The notes: a model not told the origin generated them from the sequence alone. Counted from the first letter of the stretch, positions 8,616 to 18,327 are shown. The stretch is DNA of 64,000 nt from Epilithonimonas hominis (GCF_003730015.1 NZ_RJTU01000082.1:1-64000); one strand, 5' to 3'. Program-made: numbers and translations.

Positions 8616-10478
8616 TTATCTTCCCAAATATATTAAAAGTACATTAATATCTGCTGGAGAAACACCACTAATTCTACCTGCCTGAGCAATAGTTTTGGGT
8701 TTTACTTTACTCATTTTTTGTTTAGCTTCAGCAGAAAGAGAAGTAATTTTTGAATAATCAAAATCTTCAGGAATTCTGATAGTTTCTAATCTATTTAATT
8801 TAGCAACATTTTCCTTTTCTTTCTCGATATAACCTTTATATTTGATATTAATCTCAGCTTGTTCTCTAACTTCATCTGCATATGTGGAAGCAATTTCTTT
8901 TATAGCTTCAACAGCTTCTAATTTTTCCAAAGTCATATTTGGACGAGTCAGGATTTGAGCTGCTCTGTAAGCTTGGTCAACAGGCGATGAATCTATTGTT
9001 TCAAGAATAGGATTGATGATACCTGGTTTAAGAGAAGTTTCTCTAAGGAAAATCTCTAATTCATCGCTTTTAGCGATTTTTTCTTCAACTTTTCTAAGTC
9101 TGTTTTCTTTAGCTAAACCAAGATTATAAGCCTTTTCAGTTAATCTAATATCAGCATTATCTTGTCTAAGAAGTAATCTATATTCAGCTCTGGAAGTGAA
9201 CATTCTGTAAGGTTCTTCAGTTCCTTTTGTAATTAAATCATCAATTAAAACACCTATATAAGCTTCATCTCTATTCAAAATAAATTCTCCTTTGTCGTGA
9301 ACTTTATTATGCGCATTGATTCCTGCAATTAAACCTTGTCCTGCAGCTTCTTCATAACCCGTTGTTCCATTGATTTGACCAGCGAAATAAAGGTTTTCAA
9401 CCAGTTTTGTTTCTAAGGTGTGGTTCAGTTGGGTAGGAGGGAAGTAGTCGTATTCTATTGCATAGCCGGGACGGAAAACTTTTACATTTTCGAAACCTGG
9501 AATATGTCTCATTGCTTTTATTTGAACATCTTCTGGAAGAGAAGAACTGAATCCATTTACGTAGATTTCTACAGTTTTCCAGCCTTCTGGCTCCACAAAT
9601 AATTGATGTCTGTTTCTCTCAGCAAAACGATTGATTTTATCCTCAATACTTGGACAATATCTTGGGCCTAAACTCTGGATAGTTCCGTTAAACATAGGAC
9701 TTCTGTCAAATCCTTCGCGTAAAATATCGTGTACAGTTTCGTTGGTATATACAATATGACAGCTTAATTGTTTAGTTAACTTAGGTGTATCTAAATAACT
9801 GAATTTTTGAGGTTTTTCGTCGCCTTTTTGTTCTTCCATTTTAGAATAATCCAAGCTTCTTCCATCTACACGTGGAGGAGTTCCAGTTTTCATTCTACCA
9901 GCTTCAAAACCTAAAGAGACTAATTGTTCTGTGATTCCAAAGGCTCTTGGTTCTCCCATTCTTCCACCGCCTAATTGTTTGTCTCCAACGTGAATCAATC
10001 CATTCAGGAAAGTTCCGTTCGTTAAAACAACAGATTTAGCTTTAATTTCGATTCCAAGAGAAGTTATAACACCTGCAACTTTGTTATTTTCGATGATGAG
10101 TTGCTTTACCATATCTTGGAAAAAGTCAAGATTAGGTGTGTTTTCAAGTGCTAAACGCCATTCTTCTGCAAACATCATTCTGTCATTCTGTGTTCTTGGA
10201 GACCACATTGCAGGACCTTTGGAAAGATTTAGCATCTTGAACTGGATTGCAGATTTATCCGCTACAATGCCAGAATAACCTCCCATTGCATCTATTTCTC
10301 TTACAATTTGTCCTTTTGCAATTCCTCCCATTGCAGGATTACAGCTCATTTGTCCAATGGTTTGCATATTCATTGTAACAAGGAGTGTTTTTGAACCAAG
10401 ATTGGCAGCAGCAGCAGCAGCCTCGCAACCTGCGTGACCAGCTCCAACTACAATTACGTCGTATATTTCGCTTATCAT
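8616..10478 (-). CDS. mnmG: tRNA uridine-5-carboxymethylaminomethyl modification enzyme MnmG (GidA)
   Basis: A 620-residue FAD protein that, together with MnmE, installs the carboxymethylaminomethyl group on U34 of certain tRNAs. The FAD motif VIVVGAGHAGCEAA lies at the very N-terminus, GGGRMGEPRAFG and TGTPPRVDGRSLDY follow, and the C-terminal helical domain is complete. The frame extends 15 codons upstream, but the start at 10478 (MISEIYDVIVV) gives the usual family length and keeps the parS-like site at 10500 outside the coding sequence. One such site lies on each side of the gene. Confidence 0.96.
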   Translation of the reverse strand: MISEIYDVIVVGAGHAGCEAAAAAANLGSKTLLVTMNMQTIGQMSCNPAMGGIAKGQIVREIDAMGGYSGIVADKSAIQFKMLNLSKGPAMWSPRTQNDRMMFAEEWRLALENTPNLDFFQDMVKQLIIENNKVAGVITSLGIEIKAKSVVLTNGTFLNGLIHVGDKQLGGGRMGEPRAFGITEQLVSLGFEAGRMKTGTPPRVDGRSLDYSKMEEQKGDEKPQKFSYLDTPKLTKQLSCHIVYTNETVHDILREGFDRSPMFNGTIQSLGPRYCPSIEDKINRFAERNRHQLFVEPEGWKTVEIYVNGFSSSLPEDVQIKAMRHIPGFENVKVFRPGYAIEYDYFPPTQLNHTLETKLVENLYFAGQINGTTGYEEAAGQGLIAGINAHNKVHDKGEFILNRDEAYIGVLIDDLITKGTEEPYRMFTSRAEYRLLLRQDNADIRLTEKAYNLGLAKENRLRKVEEKIAKSDELEIFLRETSLKPGIINPILETIDSSPVDQAYRAAQILTRPNMTLEKLEAVEAIKEIASTYADEVREQAEINIKYKGYIEKEKENVAKLNRLETIRIPEDFDYSKITSLSAEAKQKMSKVKPKTIAQAGRISGVSPADINVLLIYLGR

Positions 10479-10499
10479 ATTTCTATGTTTTAAAGGTAA

Positions 10500-10515
10500 T
10501 GTTTCACGTGGAACA
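10500..10515. promoter_or_regulatory. parS-like site, right of mnmG
   Basis: A second TGTTCCACGTGAAACA (leftward reading), identical to the site at 8591-8606, lies 22 bp upstream of the mnmG start codon. Its position just upstream of the gene could also affect mnmG transcription. Confidence 0.75.
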
Positions 10516-10562
10516 TTAACCATAATATTGGAACTAGCCCCGAGTGACTCAATATTATTTAT

Positions 10563-10680
10563 TTATTTTATTGAATCGTCGAAGCTCATTCTTCCCTTTG
10601 TAGCGGTTACCCCGCAACTAGCTTTCGGAAAAGCATTGGCGTGAGGAGTATGAGCGGAAAGCGGGAAATAGCTCCTAAAA
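10563..10680. repeat. Palindromic intergenic repeat, family A copy 2
   Basis: A GC-richer element of about 115 bp between mnmG and ybeY. It contains AGCGGTTACCCCGC and, at the right end, GAGCGGAAAGCGGGAAATAGCT, related to the right end of the copy at 1687-1776. The terminal CTA at 10675-10677 is also the stop codon of ybeY. An open frame through it is not a gene; it only translates the repeat. Confidence 0.65.
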
Positions 10681-11091
10681 AGTTTTAAATTGATTGATAT
10701 AAAAATCTTCTTTTGCTCGCATCTGGGTTTGTTCTTCTTCTGTTTTATCCTTGTACCCACAAAGATGAAGAATCCCATGAGCCAAAACGCGATTGAATTC
10801 TGATTCAAAGTTTTGTGATAGGGTAGAAGCGTTGTCCAAAATGCGCGGCAAAGATACGAAAATATCTCCCGAAATGGTTTTTCCCTTCACATAGTCAAAT
10901 GTGATGATGTCTGTGTAATAATCGTGGTCGAGATAATCCTGATTAACCTTAAGAAGATAATCGTCATCACAAAAGATGTAATTGATTTCTCCAGGCTTTT
11001 TGTTTTCTGAAATAATAAGGTTTTCCAACCATTTTGAAGTGTCTGGATGAATATCTCGAGAATCGATATTTTCGAAAAAATAGTTTATCAT
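10675..11091 (-). CDS. ybeY: Endoribonuclease YbeY, rRNA maturation factor
   Basis: A 138-residue metal-dependent RNase involved in 16S rRNA 3' maturation and 70S quality control. The metal motif is H105-GIL-H109-LCGYK-D115: the first two histidines match the family, while the third ligand position is aspartate instead of the common histidine. ELSN-type residues and a TEEEQTQM tail are as expected. The gene starts 5 bp from the end of the patatin gene, on the same strand. Its last codon and stop (10675-10677) coincide with the edge of a repeat element. Confidence 0.93.
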   Translation of the reverse strand: MINYFFENIDSRDIHPDTSKWLENLIISENKKPGEINYIFCDDDYLLKVNQDYLDHDYYTDIITFDYVKGKTISGDIFVSLPRILDNASTLSQNFESEFNRVLAHGILHLCGYKDKTEEEQTQMRAKEDFYINQFKTF

Positions 11092-11095
11092 TTTG

Positions 11096-13255
11096 TTAAA
11101 ACCAATGTCCTAAAATGACACTGAATACGCCTTTATGTTTGTTAAGTGATTTACTAACGTTGAGTTTGATTTGCCCAAATGGAGATTTGTAGCCTGCCGT
11201 TAGACCAATTGAAGTGTAATTGAGTTTGACGGCTTCATCAAATTTTATTGAACTGAACATATTTGCCAGACTGAAATTACCAACTAAGAAATAGTTTTTA
11301 CCAAATCTCAACTGAAAATCATTGGATGCAATGAAAATGTTGTTGTCGTTCAAAGATGCGAATTGGTAACCTCCAAATTGTTTATAATTGGCTATAGATT
11401 GTTCAAAAATTCCACCGACTCTATATTGATAAAAGGATGGTAAAGTTTCTTCCCCTATCGTGATTCCTCCATAAAGATTCAAACGGTAAGTGAACATCTT
11501 TGAAATAAAGAAATTCATCTTGATATCAGCTTTTATGGTAATTGGTTTTTTCTCCAACTCTGAATTGAAAAGGTCTATAATTTTTCCTTCTGCATTTAGG
11601 TAAAATCCTTTTGTTGGAAAATCTTTGTCATTTTGAGTATCGCTCTTCAGAAAAACGTAAGGATTAAGATATCTTTCAACCTTATCATTTTGTCCATTTT
11701 TTTCACTTTCAAAATAATCGTGACTGAAACCACCTCCTAGTGCGAAACGGTCTTTCCATATAGATTGTATAAAAACCTCGTTACGGAACCATTTCCAGCT
11801 ATCTATGGCATAATTAGAAAAGTTTTTTATATCGAAGCTCATTCCGGAAGAATAAAGTCCAAAACCTGGAATATAGCCGTTATCTATAAAATAGTTAAAG
11901 TAGTATCTTGGATTATCACCAATAACTATGTCCATAGATAAATTTGAGTTTCTAAAAAGCAGTCGTTTCGCTGAATAATTCAATAGCAAACCTGTTTTAA
12001 AAATCTCGTCATAATGCAACCCGAATTTCAAAAAATGTCTGGCTTCATCCTCTGTAACATATAACTTTAGATAATTCCTGTTATCTTGCTGAACGATGTC
12101 ATAGTTAATAAACTTATAATTGTTAGTTGCGTACAGTTTATCTATCATTTTATTGACACTTCCATAAGTTTGCATAGAAGGGAGAGTCAATCCCATTTTA
12201 CCCCGAATGTAGTTGGATTTATAGATTTTTGCGTTTTCTACAGCCAGACTATCTATTTTGTATACACTGGAATAAACAGGATTAATAGATGATCTAATAC
12301 GCTCAAAATTACGCTGTGGCAATTCTTTTAGAATATCGACGTACTTTACAGCTTCCACATAGCCACTGTCTAAGATTTGCCTTTTGTTATCGTAACTGGT
12401 AGCGGTAATACCTGACAGAGCGGGTTTTATATTGATATCGGTGTATTTATATTGATTTATTGTTTCTTTTTTGATTCCAAAATCAATGACTTGATTCATG
12501 AGTGAAATAACACTATTCAAGTTTTCCCTTTTAGCTAAAGGCTGATTGAGATCTACCCCAATAACAATATCGATTCCCTTATCTTTTAAGGGTTTAGAAG
12601 GGAAATTTACGCTCATAGCACCATCTACATAGATGCTGTCACCAACTTTTACAGGATCCAAAAGAGAAGGGAAAGCTGAACTCGCCATAATAGATGAAAC
12701 TAAATCTCCTTTCTCAAAAATTTTCATTTGACCACTTTCTATATTAGTTCCAATACACATAAAAGGAATAGGAAGCTTAGAAAAATCATCAATATTAGAA
12801 ACATTTCTTAGCAATTCTTTTAGCAGGTAAACATTTCTTTGACCGGTACTAATTGAAGAAGGAAGGGTAATTTTTCCATTTTTTAGAGGAACTGTAAAAA
12901 GATATTTATCAACACTTTTATTGAAGAAACTAGCTTCTCGTCGGCTTTTGGGATCGGTAATTAATGAGTAGAAATCAGTATCCATTACAATTTTCTCAAT
13001 ATCTTTTCCAGTATAACCCGAAGCGTAAAGTCCACCAACAATCGCTCCCATACTGGTTCCGGAAATATAATCGATTTTAACGCCCAGAGAATCTAAAACT
13101 TTCAGAACACCAACGTGCGTAAATCCCTTTGCACCACCTCCAGAAAGTGATAACCCTATTTTTGGATTTTTGGGAATAACAAGATTTTCTTTTACCTGAG
13201 AATAACTCATCAGATAAGTTAGAAAAGTAACCAGATAAAAGAGTTTCTTAATCAT
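11096..13255 (-). CDS. Patatin-like phospholipase with C-terminal beta-barrel
   Basis: A 719-residue predicted outer-membrane or secreted protein. A signal peptide (about 1-20, ending near SYSQ) precedes a patatin domain with the oxyanion loop SGGGAKG at 38-44, nucleophile S68 in GTSMG and the dyad partner D211 in VDGAMSVNFP. The second half is rich in alternating aromatic/polar strands and ends in aromatic ..SVILGHWF, typical of a BamA/surface-antigen-like barrel. This domain order resembles type Vd autotransporters such as PlpD. It reads into ybeY, so an operon murF-alr / patatin / ybeY is plausible (gaps of 3 and 4 bp). Confidence 0.88.
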   Translation of the reverse strand: MIKKLFYLVTFLTYLMSYSQVKENLVIPKNPKIGLSLSGGGAKGFTHVGVLKVLDSLGVKIDYISGTSMGAIVGGLYASGYTGKDIEKIVMDTDFYSLITDPKSRREASFFNKSVDKYLFTVPLKNGKITLPSSISTGQRNVYLLKELLRNVSNIDDFSKLPIPFMCIGTNIESGQMKIFEKGDLVSSIMASSAFPSLLDPVKVGDSIYVDGAMSVNFPSKPLKDKGIDIVIGVDLNQPLAKRENLNSVISLMNQVIDFGIKKETINQYKYTDINIKPALSGITATSYDNKRQILDSGYVEAVKYVDILKELPQRNFERIRSSINPVYSSVYKIDSLAVENAKIYKSNYIRGKMGLTLPSMQTYGSVNKMIDKLYATNNYKFINYDIVQQDNRNYLKLYVTEDEARHFLKFGLHYDEIFKTGLLLNYSAKRLLFRNSNLSMDIVIGDNPRYYFNYFIDNGYIPGFGLYSSGMSFDIKNFSNYAIDSWKWFRNEVFIQSIWKDRFALGGGFSHDYFESEKNGQNDKVERYLNPYVFLKSDTQNDKDFPTKGFYLNAEGKIIDLFNSELEKKPITIKADIKMNFFISKMFTYRLNLYGGITIGEETLPSFYQYRVGGIFEQSIANYKQFGGYQFASLNDNNIFIASNDFQLRFGKNYFLVGNFSLANMFSSIKFDEAVKLNYTSIGLTAGYKSPFGQIKLNVSKSLNKHKGVFSVILGHWF

Positions 13256-13258
13256 TTG

Positions 13259-15703
13259 CTAATTTTTTATATATATTCTTTTGACTCTTGGAGAAATGGA
13301 AGTTAATACTTCATAAGTAATTGTACCACAATATTTTGAAAATTCTTCAAGAGTTGGATTTGAATTAAAAATCGTTACAGAATCGCCTTCTTTTGCAACA
13401 ACATTATCCACATCAATCATCATCATATCCATGCAAATGCTTCCGACAATTGGGCAGAGTTTATTATTAACACCTATATTTCCGACTTTGTTTCCAATCA
13501 AGCGCGGAATTCCGTCTGCATAACCAACAGGTATTGTAGCAATTTTTGTATCGTGTTCAGCTTTGAATCTCCTGCTATAACCAACAGATGCTCCCGTTTT
13601 GACTTCCGAAATTTGAGAAATTACAGTTTTAAAACTAACCGAATGCTGAAGTTGTTTTTTAATTTCAGGATTCGAAGTTTCTCCAATCATTCCAATTCCA
13701 ATTCTTACCATATTGTATTGATGATCAGTAAAATTGGTAATTCCGGAAGAATTAAGAATGTGTCTTATTGGCTGATACCCCAATTTATCAATTAAATAAG
13801 TTGAATTTTTCTCAAAAGTTTTTAATTGATTCAAAGTGAATTCTTTTTCTTCCGGCATATCAGAAGAAGATAAGTGACTGAAAATACTCTGAACTTTTAC
13901 ATTCATCGTATTCAATTTTTTAGTTAATTCATCCAATTCAAAATCCTTAAAACCAAGACGATGCATGCCCGTTTCCAATTTGATATGAATCGGGTATTTT
14001 TGTTGATTTCCAGACTTTATAAACTGCTCATTGAATAATTCTAAAACCCTCAAACTATAAATCTCAGGCTCCAAATTATATTCGATAATACTGTCGTAGC
14101 TGTGTTGTTCAGGATTCATAACGATAATTGGCGTTGTGATTCCTTTTTTCCTTAATTCAACACCTTCGTCGGCAAATGCAACGCCAAGATAGTCTATATG
14201 ATGATGTTGAAGAAATTCAGAAATTTCATAACTTCCTAATCCATAAGCATTTGCTTTTACCATTGCCATCATTTTGGTTTCAGGTTTTAGCAGAGATTTA
14301 TGGAAATTAATGTTATGAAGAATGGCGTTGAGATTGATTTCAAGAACTGTATCGTGCTTTCTGAGTTCAAGAATTTCCTTGATTTTTTCAATCTCGAATT
14401 TTCGTGCACCTTTCAGAAGAATTAATTGATTTTCTAAATCATTAATGACTTTACTTTCAATAAATTGATTGGTATTATTAAAAGTAAAAGTTTCAGAATT
14501 AAATAATTTATAAAACGAGCTAATTTCCTCGCCAATAAGAAAAACTTTATCGAATTTTTGTTCGTTAACCAGCTCAGAAACTTCAGAATATAGTTCTTCC
14601 GAATTCTCATTAGAATCCAAAATATCTGTCAGAATCAGAGATTTTTTAGGTTTGTTATATTCGCCGATAAACTGAAAAGCAATTTTCAAAGAATCCAAAT
14701 CCAGATTGTATGAATCATTGATAATCAGATTATTTCTAATTCCTTCAATGCTTTCTAGACGCATTTCAATGGCTTTGAGCGCATCGATTTTTTCTTTGAT
14801 TTTAAGATTTGATAAATTGAACTGTTTCAAAATTCCAATCAAAGCCAAAACATTGGTTAAAGTCGCTTCATCTCTTTGATTAATTGGTAAAGAAAATTCT
14901 TCCTCAAAATATTTGATTTTAATATCCTGAGTTCGGTCATTAACATCAGAAATTATCGTAATATCATTATTACTTTTTAATCCGTATGATATTAATTTTT
15001 TACTTGAATATAATTGATTGATTAAATTGCCTGTCAATTCGTTATCAGAATTAAAAAATATAATTTCTGATTGTTTGAATAGCTTTAATTTTTCATTAAT
15101 TAATTCTTCTTCAGAACTGAAGTTTGCTGAATGAGCGGTTCCAATATGAGTCAATAATCCAATCTTTGGGTGAAAAACATTTTCTTGTTTTTCCATTTCG
15201 CCGGGCTTCGAAATTCCAACTTCGAAGATTCCCAATTCGTGTTTTTTATCGATTTGTAATAATGACAATGGCAAACCGATTTGCGAATTAAAACTCTTGG
15301 GACTTTTAACTGTAACAAACTCATTAGAAAGACATTGATAAAGCCACTCTTTCAGAATAGTTTTTCCGTTACTTCCAGTAATTCCAATCGAATTGATGTG
15401 AGAATGCTCGAAATGATATTTGGCAAGAGTCTGTAAAAACTCAACCGAATTTTCTGTAATGATTTGATTGACAGAATGATTGTCAATCTTATGTTCTGTG
15501 ATAATGGTGTCAATTCCCTTTTCTATGACAGTCTCGATATATTTCTGACCAGAATTCTTTTTGGTATTGATAGCAAGAAATGCGGTGTTTTTTGTAGAAT
15601 AAATTGTCCGGCTGTCAAACGCCAAATTTTTGATTTTGATCTCGCCCTTTCCTATGATTTCGGAATTGGTAATTTGTGCAATTTCTTTAGCTGTGTAATT
15701 CAT
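13259..15703 (-). CDS. Bifunctional MurF / alanine racemase
   Basis: An 814-residue fusion of two peptidoglycan precursor enzymes. Residues 1-445 are a MurF-type ligase (adds D-Ala-D-Ala to UDP-MurNAc-tripeptide) with the ATP loop GITGSNGKT at 107-115. Residues 450-814 are a PLP-dependent alanine racemase with K483 in MVKANAYGLG as the expected Schiff-base lysine and a C-terminal GYADGIPR segment. The fusion couples D-Ala supply to its use and is common in Bacteroidota. The MurF half is rather divergent (for example TILKEW instead of TT after the loop), but alr is clear. Confidence 0.93.
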   Translation of the reverse strand: MNYTAKEIAQITNSEIIGKGEIKIKNLAFDSRTIYSTKNTAFLAINTKKNSGQKYIETVIEKGIDTIITEHKIDNHSVNQIITENSVEFLQTLAKYHFEHSHINSIGITGSNGKTILKEWLYQCLSNEFVTVKSPKSFNSQIGLPLSLLQIDKKHELGIFEVGISKPGEMEKQENVFHPKIGLLTHIGTAHSANFSSEEELINEKLKLFKQSEIIFFNSDNELTGNLINQLYSSKKLISYGLKSNNDITIISDVNDRTQDIKIKYFEEEFSLPINQRDEATLTNVLALIGILKQFNLSNLKIKEKIDALKAIEMRLESIEGIRNNLIINDSYNLDLDSLKIAFQFIGEYNKPKKSLILTDILDSNENSEELYSEVSELVNEQKFDKVFLIGEEISSFYKLFNSETFTFNNTNQFIESKVINDLENQLILLKGARKFEIEKIKEILELRKHDTVLEINLNAILHNINFHKSLLKPETKMMAMVKANAYGLGSYEISEFLQHHHIDYLGVAFADEGVELRKKGITTPIIVMNPEQHSYDSIIEYNLEPEIYSLRVLELFNEQFIKSGNQQKYPIHIKLETGMHRLGFKDFELDELTKKLNTMNVKVQSIFSHLSSSDMPEEKEFTLNQLKTFEKNSTYLIDKLGYQPIRHILNSSGITNFTDHQYNMVRIGIGMIGETSNPEIKKQLQHSVSFKTVISQISEVKTGASVGYSRRFKAEHDTKIATIPVGYADGIPRLIGNKVGNIGVNNKLCPIVGSICMDMMMIDVDNVVAKEGDSVTIFNSNPTLEEFSKYCGTITYEVLTSISPRVKRIYIKN

Positions 15704-15720
15704 TGAATACTAAAAATATA

Positions 15721-16317
15721 CTAATTATTTTCTTTATTTTTATTAAGAACTTCCTCCACAAAAATTCTTCTGCTCACAGCATCATAAGCTTCGGTTTCTC
15801 CCAATTCCACTAACTCTTTTCCTGCAGAAGTCCGCATAGAATAGTTGGCAAGATTTCCTGTTCTTCTACAAATTGCGTGAACTTTGGTGACATATTCTGC
15901 AGTTGCCATTAGGTTCGGCATGGGACCAAACGGACGACCAAGAAAATCCATATCCAAACCGGCAATCACAACCCGGATTCCATTATTTGCTAATTGATTG
16001 GCTACGTCAACAATGCTTTCATCGAAAAACTGTGCTTCATCTATCGCAACCACATCACAATTAGAACCCAACAAAAGAATCTCGGAAGGGCTTTCTACGG
16101 CTGTACTTCGGATTTTGGTCTGGTTGTGGGAAACTACATCTTCTTCAGAATATCGAGTGTCAATTCTTGGCTTGAAAATCTCCACGTTTTGGCCTGCCAT
16201 TTCCGCACGACGGAGCCTTCTGATGAGTTCCTCCGTTTTTCCAGAGAACATAGAACCGCAGATAACTTCCATCCAACCGCTTTGTTTGGAATGATTAATT
16301 GTATTTTCTAAAAACAT
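15721..16317 (-). CDS. tdk: Thymidine kinase
   Basis: A 198-residue type II thymidine kinase for thymidine salvage. The P-loop GSMFSGKT lies at 21-28, followed by the VVAIDEAQFF Walker B segment, and the lasso region with YSMRTS. The zinc-binding domain is degenerate: only one cysteine (HAICRRTG) remains of the usual four. It is encoded upstream of murF-alr with a 17-bp gap and diverges from the next gene at 16441. Confidence 0.93.
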   Translation of the reverse strand: MFLENTINHSKQSGWMEVICGSMFSGKTEELIRRLRRAEMAGQNVEIFKPRIDTRYSEEDVVSHNQTKIRSTAVESPSEILLLGSNCDVVAIDEAQFFDESIVDVANQLANNGIRVVIAGLDMDFLGRPFGPMPNLMATAEYVTKVHAICRRTGNLANYSMRTSAGKELVELGETEAYDAVSRRIFVEEVLNKNKENN

Positions 16318-16440
16318 TATTAATTTAGCAAAAAATTGTTTTAAAATTATAAAAGAAAAACTTGACGAAACCTTTTTAGGAACAAAATTGTTCTTAAATT
16401 TATATTCATCAAATTTAAGTAAAAATTAATAAGATATATT

Positions 16441-17652
16441 ATGCAAAATTGGCGGGAATCATACGAGAAAATTTTCGGAGAGATGAAGAATCTTTTGTCA
16501 GAATTATCAAAATCTGATACTTATGAAGATATTTTGGCAAAAGAAAATGAAATCAATCAACTATATCAAAAGTTTTCTTTTCTAAAAATTTCTCAGAATG
16601 TTGAATTTTCGTCAGCGGAAGGTGAGCCTTTGCAATCAATTGAAAATCAAATAATAAATACTAATTCGGATTTGTTGTCAGTTGAAGAATTTGAAGATGA
16701 AAATAAGGTTGCAGAAATTATTGTAGAAGAGATAGAAACACAAGATATTTTTGCGAATGTTCCTGAAGTGGAAGAAGTTCATTCTTTTGCTGAGATTGAT
16801 TCTCAGGAGAATTTAGTCGAAGAAATTATTTCGGAAGATAAAACTGAAGAAATTCACCAGCCGGAAGAAATCATCGAAGAAGAATTTGAAACTTCGAACG
16901 AAGAATTGGTTGAATCAATTTCAGAAACGGAAATTGTCAATGAAATTGAAGCTCAAAATTATCACGAAGAAATAGTTGAAGCCATTGAGGAAATTAAAGC
17001 TGAGGAAGAAAAACTTTTAGAAGAACCAGCAGAAAAACTGGAACCGATGCAAGATAGCCAATTTTCTTTTGCAATGACAAAAGAAAAGCTTGTTGCAGAA
17101 GAAACTTCAAATGATGATTATGAAGCAAGATTGGCAGAGAAAGAGGCTAAACTGAAAGAACTTGAAGAAAACAGAAGAAAAATTGTAGAGTTTTCTAAAG
17201 AAGATACGGAGCCGAAGGAAAAATCTCAGGAAGTTTACGAATCTCCAAATCAAGAAACGCATCACGATAAAAAATTCAAATTGGCAAACATCAAAGGGTT
17301 GAAAGTGGCGAAATCTTTATTCGAGGATGATCATTTGGAAGAGCTCGAAAAACCTTCTCCAGTTCAAAATTCTGGAAGTCTTTTAAAGAATAATGTTCCG
17401 ACAGATTATATGGAAGCGCCGAAGCCAAAGCCAGAATTCAAGCTGGATTTGAATGACCGGATTGCTTTTTCTCAGTATTTATTTAATGGAAGCCAAAGTG
17501 AACTTAACCAAGTCGTTTCCATTCTGAATTCTTTCAATTCTCTGGAAAAAGCTAAGGAATTTTTAAGTGATATCTATTACGAGAGAGATTGGAAAAAGGT
17601 GGATTCTTACGCACAAAGATTGTGGACTTTGGTTGAAAATAGGTTTTTGTAG
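16441..17652 (+). CDS. Acidic hypothetical protein with conserved C-terminal region
   Basis: A 403-residue protein without a recognisable catalytic domain. Residues 60-270 are extremely rich in Glu (many EEI and IEEI repeats) and probably disordered or coiled coil. The last 75 residues (LDLNDRIAFSQYLFNGSQSELNQ and onward) form a compact segment that I recognise as recurring at the end of Bacteroidota hypothetical proteins. It abuts rsmI with no gap (TAG then ATG), so the two are very likely cotranscribed. The function is unknown. Confidence 0.75.
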   Translation: MQNWRESYEKIFGEMKNLLSELSKSDTYEDILAKENEINQLYQKFSFLKISQNVEFSSAEGEPLQSIENQIINTNSDLLSVEEFEDENKVAEIIVEEIETQDIFANVPEVEEVHSFAEIDSQENLVEEIISEDKTEEIHQPEEIIEEEFETSNEELVESISETEIVNEIEAQNYHEEIVEAIEEIKAEEEKLLEEPAEKLEPMQDSQFSFAMTKEKLVAEETSNDDYEARLAEKEAKLKELEENRRKIVEFSKEDTEPKEKSQEVYESPNQETHHDKKFKLANIKGLKVAKSLFEDDHLEELEKPSPVQNSGSLLKNNVPTDYMEAPKPKPEFKLDLNDRIAFSQYLFNGSQSELNQVVSILNSFNSLEKAKEFLSDIYYERDWKKVDSYAQRLWTLVENRFL

Positions 17653-18327
17653 ATGAGCGGTATTTTATATTTTGTTCCAACACCTGTTGGAAATCTGGAA
17701 GATATGACTTTCCGAGCTGTGAAAGTTCTGAAAGATGTGGATTATATTTTGTGTGAAGATACAAGAACTTCTGGCGTTCTTCTAAAACATTACGAAATAT
17801 CTAAACCTCTGAAATCCTATCATTTACATAACGAACATCAAGCTACACAAAAAGTGATTGATGACCTCAAAAATGGTCAAAACATTGCCATCATTACCGA
17901 TGCAGGAACTCCGGGAATTTCAGACCCAGGTTATCTTTTGTCAAAGGCTTGTGCGGATGATAATTTGGAAATGATTTGCCTTCCCGGAGCAACAGCTTTG
18001 ATCCCTGCGCTTGTGGTTTCCGGATTACCAAATAATGAGTTTCTTTTTGCCGGATTTCTTCCTCAAAAAAAAGGAAGACAAACTAAATTGAAACAATTGG
18101 CCGAAGAAAAAAAGACAATTGTTCTTTACGAAAGTCCGCATAAAATCAATACAACGCTTGAGCAGATCAAAGAATTCTTTGGGGAAGAAACAAAAGCGAG
18201 TTTGAGTCGGGAAATTTCGAAAAAATTTGAGGAAACTAAACGTGGGACAATCAATGAGTTAATTGAATTCTCGAAAAGCAAAACTTTAAAGGGTGAAATT
18301 GTTCTGATTGTGAATAATAGTCTTTAA
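17653..18327 (+). CDS. rsmI: 16S rRNA (cytidine1402-2'-O)-methyltransferase RsmI
   Basis: A 224-residue tetrapyrrole-methylase-fold enzyme that 2'-O-methylates C1402 of 16S rRNA in the decoding centre. The opening YFVPTPVGNLEDMTFRAV, CEDTRTSG, ITDAGTPGISDPGYLL and LPGATALIPALVVSGLP motifs are all diagnostic. It starts directly after the stop codon of the acidic protein. The C-terminal domain of the longer enterobacterial forms is absent, as in many Bacteroidota. Confidence 0.95.
   Translation: MSGILYFVPTPVGNLEDMTFRAVKVLKDVDYILCEDTRTSGVLLKHYEISKPLKSYHLHNEHQATQKVIDDLKNGQNIAIITDAGTPGISDPGYLLSKACADDNLEMICLPGATALIPALVVSGLPNNEFLFAGFLPQKKGRQTKLKQLAEEKKTIVLYESPHKINTTLEQIKEFFGEETKASLSREISKKFEETKRGTINELIEFSKSKTLKGEIVLIVNNSL

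Noticed and set aside
9884-9895. CACGTG inside mnmG as a third parS site
   Set aside because: The flanking bases (CTACACGTGGAG) do not match the consensus arms.
10563-10808. An 81-codon leftward reading frame overlapping ybeY
   Set aside because: It consists of translated repeat element and an alternative frame of ybeY.
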